64,000 nt of DNA from Rhizobium gallicum bv. gallicum R602sp (GCF_000816845.1 NZ_CP006877.1:377501-441500); one strand, 5' to 3'; counted from the first letter of the stretch, positions 1 through 9,463 are shown. Notes: a model not told the origin generated them from the sequence alone. Program-made: numbers and translations.

Positions 1-62
1 CACCAGGCGTGCTCGCCGGAAAAGGCGGGCGATAGGCCAAGCAGCCCGTCCTTAACTGTCAT
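1..62 (-). CDS. N-terminal fragment of an unidentified protein (runs off the window)
   Basis: A minus-strand ATG at 60-62 opens a frame that stays open to the window edge; the 20 visible residues begin MTVKDGLLGLSPAF. A purine-rich GGGAG sits directly against the ATG, which is unusually tight for a ribosome binding site, so the true start could be slightly further in. It lies 28 bp downstream of the siderophore receptor on the same strand, so it may be the next gene of an iron-uptake operon. Too little is visible to name a family. Confidence 0.35.
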   Translation of the reverse strand, partial: MTVKDGLLGLSPAFSGEHAW

Positions 63-90
63 CTCCCGATGCGAGGCACTGGCCATCGGC

Positions 91-2277
91 CTACCAAGTG
101 TAGCGCAGGGTGCCGATCACCGAGCGGCCCTGGTCGCGGTAGCAGAAGCCTGCCGAGCAGACGGGCTCGCGGCGATCGAGTAAATTGGTGGCGTTCACCT
201 GCAGGCTCAGACCGTCGTACTTCTTGTCGAGTGCAGCAAAGTCGTAGCTGACTGCTGCATCGAAAAGCACGCGGGCGCCGTTTTCCGTCGTGTTTTCGTC
301 ATTGCCGTAGCTCTTGCCGATGTAGCGGGCGCCGAAGCCGAAGCCCATTCCATAGACGGGGCTGCTTTCCTGGAATTTGTAGTTGGCCCAGAGCGATGCC
401 ATATGCTTTGGCACGGAGGAAACATAGTTGCCGACAGTGCCCGTCGGGCCTTCGAGGATCTTGGCGTCCGTAAAGGTATAGGACGCGACCAGCGACAGGC
501 CGTTGTCGAGGCTCGTGTTGGCCTCGATCTCGAGGCCACGGGAACGAATCTTGCCCCGCTGGACCTGAATGTTTTCTGGGCCGCTCGGCAGATTCACAAC
601 CTCGTAGTAAAGGCTGTTTTTCTGATCGATATTGAACAGGGCGGCAGAAAGCATCGTATTGCTGTCCGGCAATAGGTATTTGACGCCAATTTCTTCCTGT
701 TCACTCTCGGTCGGTTTGAACGGGGCGTTGGTCTCCCTGTTGATACCGGCATTCGGCGCAAAAGCGGTCGAGTAGCTGACATAGGGCACGAGGCCGAAGT
801 CGGTCTCGTAGCTCAGACCGATTCGCCCGGAAAATTCGTTGTCCTTTTGAGAGACGGTGTCCACGGTGTCGGCAACGAGATCGGTATTTTCCGTATCAGT
901 CCAAACCCAGTCGTAGCGCCCGCCGAGCGTCAGCAGCCAGGCGTCATAGCGCATCTGGTCCTGCAGGTAGGTGCCGGCCTGCCACTGGTCCTGAACGGTG
1001 CGGGTCTGGAAGTCGATGTGCGGGACTGAAGCGCCTGCGTTCGGATTGTTGGTATCAAGCGGCGGCGAGACGCCGCGGCCGTCGAGCGAACGCCAACGAA
1101 GCCGGGTCAAGTCGAGGCCGGCAAGCAGCGTATGGTCGATATCTCCCGTCTCGAATTTCGCCTCGAGCTGGTTGTCGATAACAAAGGCCGTCAGGCGTTC
1201 GTCAAACGTGCCGGCGCTGCGATCCAAAAGTGTTGGATCGACCGCATTCGGTGCGTAGGCAAAGGCCCAATCGGTGTCGATGTTCAATGTCGAGAAGCGT
1301 GCATTCTGGCGGAAGACGAAGGTGTCGTTGAGCCTGTGTTCGAACTCATAGCCGATGCGGCCCTGGTTCTGAACAGAATCGTTGAATGCAGGGTTACCCG
1401 CGAAGTAGTCCGTTACTTCGCCGGTGACCGGGTCGTTGTAATAAGCGGCCGTGCCACCCGTCTTCGTGCGCGAATATTCGCCGAGGATGGTAAGCTTCGT
1501 GTCCTCGTCCGGCTTCCATGTGAAAGCCGGCGCGATATAGACGCGGTCATCCGGAACGCTGATCTGCTCGGTATTGGCGTCACGATAGAGGCCGGTGAGG
1601 CGATAATAGAAGGGATCGCGGTCGTTGACAGGGCCGGAGAAATCAAACTGGCTCTGGTAGCGCTGCTGCGTGCCGTATTGCAACTGGAGTTCATGATAGG
1701 GGTCCTCCGTCGGGCGCTTGGTGATCAGGTTGTAGAGACCACCGGCGCCGGAGGCGCCATAGAGAGCCGACGAGGGGCCGCGCAGGATCGAAACACCCTC
1801 AAGGCCGTAGGGTTCGGTCTTGAAGAGGGAAGAGCCTGCGCCGGGTTGGCGCAGGTTGTCGCGAAAAACGCCCGTATAGGTGACGTCGAAGCCGCGCACC
1901 GTGAAGCTGTCGAAGCGTGGGTCGAAACCATAAGCACCCACGCGCGTGCCTGGCGTGTAGGCGATCGTATCGAGCAGCGTTTGGGGGTTGCGATCCTTGA
2001 GTTGCTGTTCCGTCACGGACGAGATCGACTGCGGCGTCTCGATGAAAGGCGTGTCGGTCTTTGCGCCGGTGGCGCTGCTCTTGCCGACATAGCCGTCCGC
2101 CTGGATGACACCGCCGCTTCCGCCCTTGACGACGATCTCCTGCAGCACAGTCGCGCCATCGTCGGGCTGGTTTTCGGTGACGGTATCCTGCGCAGCGGCG
2201 GGAAGGAAAAGATGGGCCATGGCGGCGCCCGTCAATGCGGCTGCCCGCAGCGATCTGGCAAAAACGTGTACTTTCAT
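91..2277 (-). CDS. TonB-dependent ferric-siderophore outer-membrane receptor (FhuA-type)
   Basis: Outer-membrane receptor importing ferric siderophores with energy from TonB-ExbBD. The 728-residue product has a signal peptide (MKVHVFAR..., cleavage near AAAQ around residue 30), a TonB-box-like TVLQEIVV at about 45-52, a plug domain (about 70-190, with TPQSISSVT and ILRGPSSALYG) and a C-terminal beta-barrel ending in aromatic Trp. TTG and ATG codons lie upstream at 2307 and 2304, but the ATG at 2277 has a GAGAG about 10 nt upstream and begins the signal peptide, so I chose it. The length and plug motifs fit the hydroxamate (ferrichrome/ferrioxamine) subfamily; the actual ligand cannot be read from sequence. 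An iron-responsive operator lies upstream at 2315-2329. Confidence 0.93.
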   Translation of the reverse strand: MKVHVFARSLRAAALTGAAMAHLFLPAAAQDTVTENQPDDGATVLQEIVVKGGSGGVIQADGYVGKSSATGAKTDTPFIETPQSISSVTEQQLKDRNPQTLLDTIAYTPGTRVGAYGFDPRFDSFTVRGFDVTYTGVFRDNLRQPGAGSSLFKTEPYGLEGVSILRGPSSALYGASGAGGLYNLITKRPTEDPYHELQLQYGTQQRYQSQFDFSGPVNDRDPFYYRLTGLYRDANTEQISVPDDRVYIAPAFTWKPDEDTKLTILGEYSRTKTGGTAAYYNDPVTGEVTDYFAGNPAFNDSVQNQGRIGYEFEHRLNDTFVFRQNARFSTLNIDTDWAFAYAPNAVDPTLLDRSAGTFDERLTAFVIDNQLEAKFETGDIDHTLLAGLDLTRLRWRSLDGRGVSPPLDTNNPNAGASVPHIDFQTRTVQDQWQAGTYLQDQMRYDAWLLTLGGRYDWVWTDTENTDLVADTVDTVSQKDNEFSGRIGLSYETDFGLVPYVSYSTAFAPNAGINRETNAPFKPTESEQEEIGVKYLLPDSNTMLSAALFNIDQKNSLYYEVVNLPSGPENIQVQRGKIRSRGLEIEANTSLDNGLSLVASYTFTDAKILEGPTGTVGNYVSSVPKHMASLWANYKFQESSPVYGMGFGFGARYIGKSYGNDENTTENGARVLFDAAVSYDFAALDKKYDGLSLQVNATNLLDRREPVCSAGFCYRDQGRSVIGTLRYTW

Positions 2278-2314
2278 CAGCTTACAACTCTCGGCGGTCG
2301 ACATCAATTATTCA

Positions 2315-2329
2315 TGAGTGTAATAGTCA
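2315..2329 (-). promoter_or_regulatory. Iron-responsive operator (IRO box, RirA-type) of the siderophore receptor
   Basis: The 15 bases TGAGTGTAATAGTCA fit exactly the TGA-N9-TCA consensus known for the rhizobial iron-responsive operator bound by the Fe-S regulator RirA. The site is 37 bp upstream of the receptor start, in an AT-rich stretch that should hold its promoter. The match is seen in the sequence; RirA binding is inferred from family knowledge and from the gene it precedes. Confidence 0.65.
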
Positions 2330-2407
2330 ACAATAAGCCGGATGAAAACCTTTTTATGAGTAGTTCTCTCCACTTTTTTGGGGAAGAGCGGAGCGACCGC
2401 GAGCTCG

Positions 2408-3292
2408 TCAGCTCTTTACTTCCGAAAGCAGCCAACGCCGGAAGGCCGCGACGGCCGGGCGTTCGAGTGCGGCGCCCGGATAGACGAGATGAAAGGCGAG
2501 GCGGCTCGCAACACCGAGCGGGAAGGGAGCGACCACAGCGCCTTCGGCGAGTTCCTTCTTTAGAAATGACCGCCGCATCAATGCAAAACCGAGACCAGCC
2601 TTCATAGCTTCGTAGGCGCCATTGCCATGCATGAAGATCGGGCCGCGCGAGGCGTCGACCTTCGTCGCCCCTGCTGCCTCCAGCCAGAGCTTCCAGTCGT
2701 GCCGGTAAACATCATGGATCAACTGGAAGCCGGCGAGCGTGTCTGGAGAGGGATGGTCTCCAAGCTGCGCTGCCAGCCGCGGGGTGCAGACCGGCACCAG
2801 CTCATCATCCACGAGCCGCTCGCTGACAAGGCCGTCATAGCCGCCCAGCCCGTGGCGTATGGCCAGATCGATGCCGTCGCGTTTAAAGTCGAGCACGCGA
2901 TGCGAGGCACTGATGCGCACGTCGATCTCCGGATGGATCTCCTCGAAACGCGCGAGCCGCGGAACCAGCCAATAGGTCGCGAAGCCTGCCGTGCAGGTGA
3001 CGTTCAGTACCGAGCCGCGTGCCCGCGCTGCAATCGCGGCCGTCGCCTCTCTCATCAGCCGGAAGGCGGTCTGCAGCGTGGCGAAGTAATCAGCGCCCTC
3101 GACTGTAAGGGCGAGCGCCCGCGTTTTCCGCTCAAAAAGCCGTACGCCGAGTTGGGCTTCCAGATCGCGGATCTGCAGGCTCACGGCGCCGGGCGTCACA
3201 TGCAGCTCCTTGGCGGCCAGCGTCATGCTCAAATGCCGTGCGGCAGCTTCGAAAGCCCGCAGGGCCGAAAGGGATGGCAGAAATTCGCTCAT
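2408..3292 (-). CDS. LysR-family transcriptional regulator (GcvA-like)
   Basis: A DNA-binding regulator of 294 residues. The N-terminal winged helix-turn-helix (about residues 6-65) contains the family pattern LSALRAFEAAARHLSMTLAA followed by VTPGAVSLQIRDLE. The rest is the effector-binding domain (about 90-290). The N-terminus resembles the GcvA/AmpR branch. It is transcribed divergently from a DMT-family exporter at 3504, the usual arrangement for a LysR protein controlling its neighbour. The 211-bp gap carries a dyad next to this start. The effector is unknown. Confidence 0.9.
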   Translation of the reverse strand: MSEFLPSLSALRAFEAAARHLSMTLAAKELHVTPGAVSLQIRDLEAQLGVRLFERKTRALALTVEGADYFATLQTAFRLMREATAAIAARARGSVLNVTCTAGFATYWLVPRLARFEEIHPEIDVRISASHRVLDFKRDGIDLAIRHGLGGYDGLVSERLVDDELVPVCTPRLAAQLGDHPSPDTLAGFQLIHDVYRHDWKLWLEAAGATKVDASRGPIFMHGNGAYEAMKAGLGFALMRRSFLKKELAEGAVVAPFPLGVASRLAFHLVYPGAALERPAVAAFRRWLLSEVKS

Positions 3293-3294
3293 GA

Positions 3295-3309
3295 TTTAGT
3301 TCAGCTAAA
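3295..3309. promoter_or_regulatory. Putative LysR-type operator dyad
   Basis: TTTAG-TTCAG-CTAAA is a perfect 5-bp inverted repeat with a 5-bp spacer and contains the T-N11-A spacing typical of LysR-family sites. It sits 2 bp upstream of the LysR gene start in the divergent promoter region, so it could serve autoregulation and control of the exporter. The rest of the 3293-3503 gap is AT-rich with no other clear element. Confidence 0.4.
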
Positions 3310-3503
3310 GCATATGCCGAGAAAGACTCGTTTGCCGGAATGGAATTATAGAAATAATATCAGAATGAAAGCGAGCATTAAACAAAATCGTGATGAGATA
3401 TTCATCGAGCACAAATCGTAGCTGGCAGAAACTGGTGCGCAAGAAACGGGTGGCGAAATCATCCGCCGTATCGTAAGCCCGCGAACAACGAAGGGAGACA
3501 GAC

Positions 3504-4418
3504 ATGCAGAAACAAATGGGCTTGGCCGAATGGAGTATGCTGTTGGTCCTGTCCCTCCTTTGGGGCGGCTCCTTCCTCTTCAACGGTATTCTAGTCAAGG
3601 CACTGCCGCCATTTACGATCGTCACGGGCCGCGTGCTGCTGGCGGCGCTCGCGCTCAATATCATCGTGCGGCTCATGGGTCATACGATGCCGCGCGACGG
3701 CAGGAGCTGGGTCGCCTTCTTCGGAATGGGTGTGCTGAACAATATGATCCCCTTCTGCCTCATCGTCTGGGGCCAGACTCACATTGCAAGCGGCCTTGCC
3801 TCGATCCTGAATGCCACAACGCCGCTCTTTACGGTCGTTGTTGCCCATATCCTGACCACCGACGAGAAGATGAGCGGTCATCGCCTGATCGGTGTGCTCA
3901 TCGGCTTTGCCGGCGTGGCTTATATGATCGGCTTCGATGTGCTTCACGATCTCGGCTCGAATATCCTGGCGCAGCTCGCGGTCCTCGGAGCTGCGATCTC
4001 CTATTCCTTCGCCGGCATCTGGGGCCGCCGTTTCCGGGCGATGAGCATGCCGCCGCTGCTGCCAGCCGCAGGCCAGGTCACGGCCTCCACCATCTTGATG
4101 CTGCCGATTGCGCTGATTGTTGACCGTCCATGGGCATTGCCCGCTCCTGGTATCGAAACCTGGCTGGCGCTGCTCGGCCTCGCACTTCTTTCGACCGCCA
4201 TCGCCTATGTGCTTTTCTTCCGGGTTCTCGCAACGGCGGGCGCGACGAACCTGGCGCTGGTGACCTTCCTCATTCCCGTCAGCGCCATTCTGTTGGGTAC
4301 GATCATCCTTGGCGAGCAGTTGCAGGCAAAACACCTGATCGGCATGGCGACGATCGCGGTCGGCCTTGCGGCGATCGACGGGCGGTTGATGTCGCTTAGG
4401 AAAAGCCGGGCAGCCTGA
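3504..4418 (+). CDS. EamA/DMT-superfamily transporter
   Basis: An inner-membrane transporter of 304 residues, the normal size for a two-repeat EamA (drug/metabolite transporter) protein. The sequence is a series of hydrophobic helices: about ten, starting with LLVLSLLWGGSFLFNGIL near the N-terminus, and a second EamA repeat from about residue 150. The start is supported by GAAGGGAGA 6-7 nt upstream. It is divergent from the LysR regulator at 3292, which probably controls it. Members export amino acids, nucleotide metabolites or drugs; the substrate cannot be assigned here. It converges with hemW, 3 bp away. Confidence 0.9.
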   Translation: MQKQMGLAEWSMLLVLSLLWGGSFLFNGILVKALPPFTIVTGRVLLAALALNIIVRLMGHTMPRDGRSWVAFFGMGVLNNMIPFCLIVWGQTHIASGLASILNATTPLFTVVVAHILTTDEKMSGHRLIGVLIGFAGVAYMIGFDVLHDLGSNILAQLAVLGAAISYSFAGIWGRRFRAMSMPPLLPAAGQVTASTILMLPIALIVDRPWALPAPGIETWLALLGLALLSTAIAYVLFFRVLATAGATNLALVTFLIPVSAILLGTIILGEQLQAKHLIGMATIAVGLAAIDGRLMSLRKSRAA

Positions 4419-4421
4419 GGC

Positions 4422-5624
4422 TCAGCAGGCGAGATCGGCGACGACCGAATCGAGGATCAGCATGCCCGAGGGCGTGCAGCGAAGGCGGGAATTGCCGATC
4501 CGCTCGATGAAGCCGTGCTCCAGCAGAAATTCTTCACGCTTCGGATCCGGATCCCGGCCGGAAAGCTGCTGCCAGCGGGCAAGATCGACGCCTTCCTTCA
4601 GCCGCAGCCCCATGAGGAGCAATTCGTCCGCCTGCTCGTCATAGCCGAGCCGTTCCTGCTCCACAATGCCATGCCCGTCGCGCTCGACAAGCTCGAGCCA
4701 GGTCTCCGGCTTGCGCTCGGTCGCGGTTGCGATCTTCTCAGGCCCTCGCGTCAGGCGGCCGTGTGCGCCGGGGCCGATCCCGGCATAGTCGCCGTAGCGC
4801 CAGTAGGTGAGGTTATGGCGGCTCTCGGCGCCGGGCCGGGCATGGTTGGAAACCTCATAGGCCGGCATGCCCTCACGCGCCATGATCTCCTGAGTCGCCT
4901 CGTAGAGGATCGCCGATTGGTCGCCATCCGGCACGATCAGTTTTCCGGCCTTGTGCAGGCCGTAGAACGGCGTGCCCTCCTCGATCGTCAGCTGGTAGAG
5001 CGAAAGGTGATCGACCGCATATGAGATCGCTTCCTTCAGCTCCTTCTCCCATTCCCCGACGGTCTGGCCGGGGCGGGCATAGATCAGGTCGAAAGACATG
5101 CGCGGGAAGATGTCGCGCGCCAGCTTGATGGCTTTCAGTGCATCGGCCACGTCATGCAGGCGGCCGAGGAATCTCAGATCCCGGTCATTCAGCGCCTGAA
5201 CGCCGAGCGACACGCGATTGACGCCTGCGGCGCGATAGCCGCGGAAGCGCTCGGCCTCCACGCTCGAAGGATTGGCCTCCATCGTGATCTCGATGCCGTT
5301 CGGCACATGCCAGTGCTTGGATATACCGTCGAGAATGGCCGAAACCGTTGCTGGATGCATGAGCGACGGCGTGCCGCCGCCAAGGAAAATGCTCGTCACC
5401 GTCTTCGGTCCGCTCATCCGGCGAACGGCAGCCATCTCCTTCAGGAACGCAGCGGCGAACCGCTCCTGGTCGACCGGCTGATGACGGACATGGCTGTTGA
5501 AGTCGCAATAGGGGCACTTCGCCGCGCAGAAGGGCCAATGCACATAGACGCCGAAACCGGGCTCGCCGGTATCGGGCAGAAGCATCGCATCGCGCGTCAA
5601 GCTTGGTGTATCGAGAATCTCCAC
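4422..5624 (-). CDS. hemW: HemW-type radical SAM protein (heme chaperone / CPO-III-like)
   Basis: A 400-residue radical SAM enzyme. The cluster motif CxxxCxxC is visible as CAAKCPYC (Cys33, Cys37, Cys40), preceded by the family pattern YVHWPFC. The C-terminus has the HemN-C region (GLRLKEGVDL). Although long annotated as oxygen-independent coproporphyrinogen III oxidase, this group is now regarded as HemW, a heme-binding protein that delivers heme to respiratory enzymes. The start is a GTG at 5624, 9 bp after the rdgB stop; an ATG at residue 14 (5585) is the alternative but has no better ribosome binding site. It is the last gene of the rph-VOC-rdgB-hemW run. Confidence 0.92.
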   Translation of the reverse strand: MEILDTPSLTRDAMLLPDTGEPGFGVYVHWPFCAAKCPYCDFNSHVRHQPVDQERFAAAFLKEMAAVRRMSGPKTVTSIFLGGGTPSLMHPATVSAILDGISKHWHVPNGIEITMEANPSSVEAERFRGYRAAGVNRVSLGVQALNDRDLRFLGRLHDVADALKAIKLARDIFPRMSFDLIYARPGQTVGEWEKELKEAISYAVDHLSLYQLTIEEGTPFYGLHKAGKLIVPDGDQSAILYEATQEIMAREGMPAYEVSNHARPGAESRHNLTYWRYGDYAGIGPGAHGRLTRGPEKIATATERKPETWLELVERDGHGIVEQERLGYDEQADELLLMGLRLKEGVDLARWQQLSGRDPDPKREEFLLEHGFIERIGNSRLRCTPSGMLILDSVVADLAC

Positions 5625-5633
5625 GAACCGACC

Positions 5634-6278
5634 CTACGCTTCCAGGCAGGTTTCGACAAAGCGTTTGAATGCGCGCGCCCGATGCGACAGGGCTTGCGGC
5701 TTGCCAATGTTCCAGCCGTGCTTTTCCTCGGCACTCATCTCGCCGAAGGTGATGTCGTAACCTTCCGGTTGGAAGACCGGATCGTAACCGAAACCCTGGG
5801 TGCCGCGCGGCGGCCAGACGACGGTACCTTCCACCTCGCCGCGAAAAAGCTCCGTATGCCCGTCTGGCCAGGCGAGGCAGAGCACGCTGACGAAGCGCGC
5901 GCGCCGTTGTTCCGGCTTGGTGGCTCCGGCTTTGTCCAGCGCCTGTTGCACCTTTTCCATCCCGATCGCAAAGTCGCGCGTGCCGTCTGCGGTCTCGGCC
6001 CAGTTGGCCGTATAGACACCCGGATCGCCACCGAGCGCATCGATCACCAATCCCGAATCGTCGGAAAGCGCCGGCATCCCTGCTGCTTTGGCAGAGGCGA
6101 GAGCCTTGATCGTCGCGTTTTCCTCGAAGGTTGTGCCCGTTTCGTCAGGCTCGATGAAGTTGAGGTCCGCTGCCGATTTGGCGGTAAAGCCGAGCGGTCC
6201 GATCAGTTCCTGGATCTCGCGGATCTTGCCGGCGTTGTGGCTGGCGACGACGATCGTCTTCGTTTCAAGCGTGCGCAT
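5634..6278 (-). CDS. rdgB: Non-canonical purine NTP pyrophosphatase (RdgB/HAM1)
   Basis: A cytosolic house-cleaning enzyme that hydrolyses ITP, dITP and XTP to monophosphates, keeping deaminated purines out of nucleic acids. The 214-residue protein has the N-terminal substrate loop [10 protein letters not shown] (about 13-22), the catalytic SDDSGL motif (about 71-76) and the C-terminal [10 protein letters not shown] typical of the family. It follows rph and a VOC gene and precedes hemW on the same strand. The rph-rdgB-hemW order is common in Alphaproteobacteria. Confidence 0.96.
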   Translation of the reverse strand: MRTLETKTIVVASHNAGKIREIQELIGPLGFTAKSAADLNFIEPDETGTTFEENATIKALASAKAAGMPALSDDSGLVIDALGGDPGVYTANWAETADGTRDFAIGMEKVQQALDKAGATKPEQRRARFVSVLCLAWPDGHTELFRGEVEGTVVWPPRGTQGFGYDPVFQPEGYDITFGEMSAEEKHGWNIGKPQALSHRARAFKRFVETCLEA

Positions 6279-6286
6279 GGTCGGTC

Positions 6287-6703
6287 CTATTCAATGCCCC
6301 AGATTCTGGCTTCGGCGCATTCGAGGCTGTTTCCCGCGGGATCGCGGAAATAGATCGAGCGGCCGCCGTTCGGCCAGTGGACTTCGGATTCGATTTCGAT
6401 GCCCGCGGCTTTGAGCTTCACCGCCATGGCATCGATGTTCTTACCAGACACCCGGAAACATGCGTGGCCCTGACCTTTCGTGCCGTGGGGCGGTACCTGC
6501 AGGGCATCGGCCGCTGGCGGTTTCACCGTTTCATCGGGGTTGAAGATCAACAGCACGCCTTGCCCGCAGCGGAAGAATACATGCCGGTTTGCGGCGCGCG
6601 TGATCTTGGCAAGGCCGAGCACGCCTTCGTAGAAGGCCTCGGCCTTGTCGAGATCCTTCGCATAAAGCGCGGTCTCCAGCATGCCTTCCAGCAGGGCAGT
6701 CAT
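6287..6703 (-). CDS. VOC-superfamily (glyoxalase/bleomycin-resistance fold) protein
   Basis: A 138-residue single-domain vicinal-oxygen-chelate protein. Its paired beta-alpha-beta-beta-beta units are visible as [20 protein letters not shown] at the start and [18 protein letters not shown] in the middle, ending with [14 protein letters not shown], where the last Glu is the usual metal ligand. The start ATG overlaps the rph stop (ATGA), so translation is probably coupled. The substrate is unknown. Possibilities include a glyoxalase I-like lyase, a dioxygenase or an antibiotic-binding protein. Confidence 0.85.
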   Translation of the reverse strand: MTALLEGMLETALYAKDLDKAEAFYEGVLGLAKITRAANRHVFFRCGQGVLLIFNPDETVKPPAADALQVPPHGTKGQGHACFRVSGKNIDAMAVKLKAAGIEIESEVHWPNGGRSIYFRDPAGNSLECAEARIWGIE

Positions 6704-7419
6704 CCGGCGATGGCCTGTTTCTGCATGTCGACGAGCTCCACGATGCCGGTTTTCGCCAGTGTCATCAGCGCCGCAAATTCCCCGTCCGTGAACGGCGTGC
6801 CTTCGGCGGTTCCCTGAATTTCAACGATGCCGCCGGCACCCGTCATGACGAAATTCGCATCGGTTTCGGCCGAGGAATCTTCGAGATAATCGAGGTCGAT
6901 CACCGGCTGGCTGGCGAAGATGCCGCAGGAAATCGCAGCGACATGATCCTTGAGCACGCGCTCGACCTTGATCATGTTGCGGGTTTCCATCCACTTCAGG
7001 CAGTCGTAGAGCGCAATCCAGGCTCCCGTAATGGAGGCCGTGCGCGTACCGCCGTCAGCCTGAATGACGTCGCAGTCGAGCGTGATCTGGCGCTCGCCCA
7101 GTTCCTTGAGATCGACGACGGCACGAAGGGAGCGGCCGATCAGGCGCTGGATTTCCTGTGTGCGCCCGCCCTGCTTGCCGGCCGCGGCCTCGCGTTTCAT
7201 GCGCTCGCCGGTTGCCCGCGGCAGCATGCCATATTCGGCCGTGACCCAGCCCTTTCCAGTATTGCGCAGCCAAGGTGGCGTCTTGTCTTCCAGGCTTGCG
7301 GTACAGAGCACATGCGTATCGCCGAATTTGACGAGGCAGGAACCTTCCGCATGCTTTGAAAAATTGCGCTCGAAAGTGACTTTGCGCATCTGGTCGGTTT
7401 TTCTGCCTGAAGGCCGCAT
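6700..7419 (-). CDS. rph: Ribonuclease PH
   Basis: A phosphate-dependent 3'-5' exoribonuclease that trims tRNA precursors. The 239-residue protein starts [20 protein letters not shown], the canonical RNase PH N-terminus, and contains [14 protein letters not shown] and the family region [14 protein letters not shown]. The frame stays open for 19 more codons upstream, but the ATG at 7419 has AGGAG 6 nt away and matches the family start. It is divergent from hrcA, as in many Alphaproteobacteria, and its stop overlaps the following VOC gene. Confidence 0.96.
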   Translation of the reverse strand: MRPSGRKTDQMRKVTFERNFSKHAEGSCLVKFGDTHVLCTASLEDKTPPWLRNTGKGWVTAEYGMLPRATGERMKREAAAGKQGGRTQEIQRLIGRSLRAVVDLKELGERQITLDCDVIQADGGTRTASITGAWIALYDCLKWMETRNMIKVERVLKDHVAAISCGIFASQPVIDLDYLEDSSAETDANFVMTGAGGIVEIQGTAEGTPFTDGEFAALMTLAKTGIVELVDMQKQAIAG

Positions 7420-7536
7420 TGTGATCTCCTGAAGCACGACGCCGAAAACCGTAAAGCGGTTCTCGCAAAACATCATGCATGCTTGAATGGTGTCGACCGC
7501 TTCTACGATTGGCCGCAGCCATTTGCAAATTCCCTT

Positions 7537-7564
7537 TTGCTACGAGGGCGAGAACGGCTATATT
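7537..7564 (+). promoter_or_regulatory. Putative sigma-70-type promoter of hrcA-grpE
   Basis: TTGCTA (7537-7542) and TATATT (7559-7564) are separated by 16 bp, giving a predicted transcription start near 7571 and a leader of about 33 nt before the hrcA ATG. No CIRCE inverted repeat (TTAGCACTC-N9-GAGTGCTAA) is present here, so direct HrcA autoregulation at this promoter is not supported. Confidence 0.4.
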
Positions 7565-7603
7565 TTAGGGATCGTCATCAGCAGCGCAGGTCTAAGGAAG
7601 TTC

Positions 7604-8692
7604 ATGGGGTTCAGGTCGACGTCGGTTTCGGATGCCGTTGCTGCGCTGGATGAACGCTCCAAGGAAATCTTCCGCCGCATCGTTGAAGGCTATCTGGAAA
7701 GTGGCGAGCCGCTCGGCTCGCGCAATCTCTCCCGCATCCTGCCCATGTCGCTATCGCCCGCGTCGGTGCGCAACGTGATGAGCGACCTGGAGGAGTTGGG
7801 CCTGATCTACTCGCCGCATGTCAGCGCCGGACGCCTGCCGACGCAGGGCGGCCTTCGCTTCTTCGTCGATGCCTTCATGCAGGTCGGCGACCTTTCCGCC
7901 GAGGACCGTGCGAATATCGACCGCCAGGTCCGCCCCGAAAGCCGCGACAATCCGGTTGAATCGATGATGAACGAGGCAAGCCGGATGCTGTCGGGCATTT
8001 CGCGCGGCGCAGGGCTTGTCATCACCTCAAAGAGCGATCCGGTTCTCAGACACGTCGAATTCATCCGCCTGGAGCCCACCAAGGCGTTGGCAGTGCTCGT
8101 CGGCGATCACGATCAGGTCGAAAACCGCATTATCGAATTGCCGGCAGGTGTTACGTCGTCGCAGCTGACGGAGGCCGCGAATTTCCTCAATGCCCATATG
8201 TCTGGCCAGACATTGCCGGAATTGCGCAAGCAGCTCAGTCGCCTGAAGGAGAACGTCCGCCACGAGCTCGACGCGTTGTCCCGGGATCTCGTCGAGCGCG
8301 GTATCGCGGTGTGGTCTGGCGATGCGGACGAAGGCAAGCCGCCGCAGCTTATTATTCGAGGCCGATCCAATCTGCTCGATGGCCTGGCAGGCGCGGAAGA
8401 CCTCGATCGTCTCCGCATGCTCTTCGACGATCTCGAAAAGAAGGACAGCCTGATCGAGCTGCTGAACCTTGCCGAAACCGGTCCGGGCGTGCGCATCTTC
8501 ATCGGTTCTGAGAACAAGCTCTTTTCGCTTTCCGGCTCCTCGCTGATTGTTGCGCCCTATCGCGACGATGACGACCGCATTGTCGGCGCCGTCGGCGTCA
8601 TCGGCCCGACACGGCTCAATTATTCACGCATTGTGCCGATGGTGGATTACACCGCCCAGCTGATCTCCCGGCTTGCGCGCGGCACGCTGTAA
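7604..8692 (+). CDS. hrcA: Heat-inducible transcription repressor HrcA
   Basis: A repressor of groESL-type genes that binds CIRCE operators and is kept active by GroEL. The 362-residue protein has an N-terminal winged helix (about 10-95, with [23 protein letters not shown]), a central insert and a C-terminal GAF-like domain ending [14 protein letters not shown]. An in-frame GTG at 7487 exists, but the ATG at 7604 has an AAGGAAG Shine-Dalgarno and matches known HrcA N-termini. It is followed 101 bp later by grpE, the classic hrcA-grpE pairing. Confidence 0.96.
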   Translation: MGFRSTSVSDAVAALDERSKEIFRRIVEGYLESGEPLGSRNLSRILPMSLSPASVRNVMSDLEELGLIYSPHVSAGRLPTQGGLRFFVDAFMQVGDLSAEDRANIDRQVRPESRDNPVESMMNEASRMLSGISRGAGLVITSKSDPVLRHVEFIRLEPTKALAVLVGDHDQVENRIIELPAGVTSSQLTEAANFLNAHMSGQTLPELRKQLSRLKENVRHELDALSRDLVERGIAVWSGDADEGKPPQLIIRGRSNLLDGLAGAEDLDRLRMLFDDLEKKDSLIELLNLAETGPGVRIFIGSENKLFSLSGSSLIVAPYRDDDDRIVGAVGVIGPTRLNYSRIVPMVDYTAQLISRLARGTL

Positions 8693-8793
8693 AAAACCCG
8701 GAATTTTTTCTTCTTTGTCACGCAGACTTGATTTTTTGCGGTCAAAGCTCGATATCGGGCGCATCCCAAGAGAACCCATTACCGGAGACCGTC

Positions 8794-9426
8794 ATGACTG
8801 ACGAAACGACGAAAAACGGATCTGACGCTGCCGCGGCTGAAGCCGCAGACGACGTTGCCGCAAACGTCGAGAACGAAACCACGGTGGAAGCGCCGCGCCA
8901 ACCGGATCCGCTTGAAGTGCTCAAGGCTGAAAATTCCGAGCTGCGCGACCGCTATCTGCGCCTTGCCGCCGAAATGGACAATCTGCGCCGCCGCACGGAG
9001 CGCGACGTGAAGGATGCAAAGTCCTACTCGGTCGCGGGCTTTGCGCGCGATATGCTTGCCGTTTCGGACAATCTGCGCCGCGCGCTCGATGCCATCCCCG
9101 CCGAGGCGAAGGAAGCGGGCGAGACAGGCCTCAACACGTTGATCGAAGGTGTCGAGATGACGGAGCGCTCCATGCTCTCGGCGCTGGAGCGCCACGGCGT
9201 CCGCAAGTTGGATCCGATCGGCCAGAAGTTCGATCCGAACTTCCACCAGGCGATGTTCGAGGTTCCCAATGCCGAAGTGGCGAATAACACGGTCGTCCAG
9301 GTCGTTCAGGCAGGCTTCACGATCGGCGAGCGTGTTCTTCGTCCCGCAATGGTCGGCGTGGCCAAAGGCGGCCCGAAGGCAGCAGATGCAGACCTCAACA
9401 CAGCGTTCACCGAAAAGGACGCCTGA
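8794..9426 (+). CDS. grpE: GrpE nucleotide-exchange factor for DnaK
   Basis: A 210-residue co-chaperone that releases ADP from DnaK. It has an acidic Ala-rich N-terminus, a long coiled-coil (about 50-110, including [18 protein letters not shown]) and the C-terminal beta-wing with HQAMFEVPN. The start is the ATG at 8794 with GGAG 7 nt upstream; an upstream in-frame TTG/ATG region to 8728 is judged non-coding. The gene is probably co-transcribed with hrcA and followed by a hairpin terminator. Confidence 0.96.
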   Translation: MTDETTKNGSDAAAAEAADDVAANVENETTVEAPRQPDPLEVLKAENSELRDRYLRLAAEMDNLRRRTERDVKDAKSYSVAGFARDMLAVSDNLRRALDAIPAEAKEAGETGLNTLIEGVEMTERSMLSALERHGVRKLDPIGQKFDPNFHQAMFEVPNAEVANNTVVQVVQAGFTIGERVLRPAMVGVAKGGPKAADADLNTAFTEKDA

Positions 9427-9447
9427 TCTTCTTTTCAGGCGCCTTTC
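9420..9447 (+). terminator. Hairpin terminator after grpE
   Basis: CGCCTGA (9420-9426, including the grpE stop) pairs with TCAGGCG (9435-9441) across an 8-nt loop and is followed by CCTTTC. The T-tract is short, so termination may be moderate. It lies between convergent grpE and the nucleoside hydrolase. Confidence 0.5.
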
Positions 9448-9463
9448 ATAATCAGTCCGAAAA

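Noticed and set aside
1132..2607. 491-codon plus-strand open frame
   Set aside because: Antisense to the TonB-dependent receptor and the LysR gene; no recognisable domain or ribosome site.
5154..6353. 399-codon plus-strand open frame
   Set aside because: Antisense to hemW and rdgB, both of which have complete catalytic motifs.
7420..7603. CIRCE element for HrcA
   Set aside because: Searched the rph-hrcA gap by eye for TTAGCACTC-N9-GAGTGCTAA; nothing similar is present.
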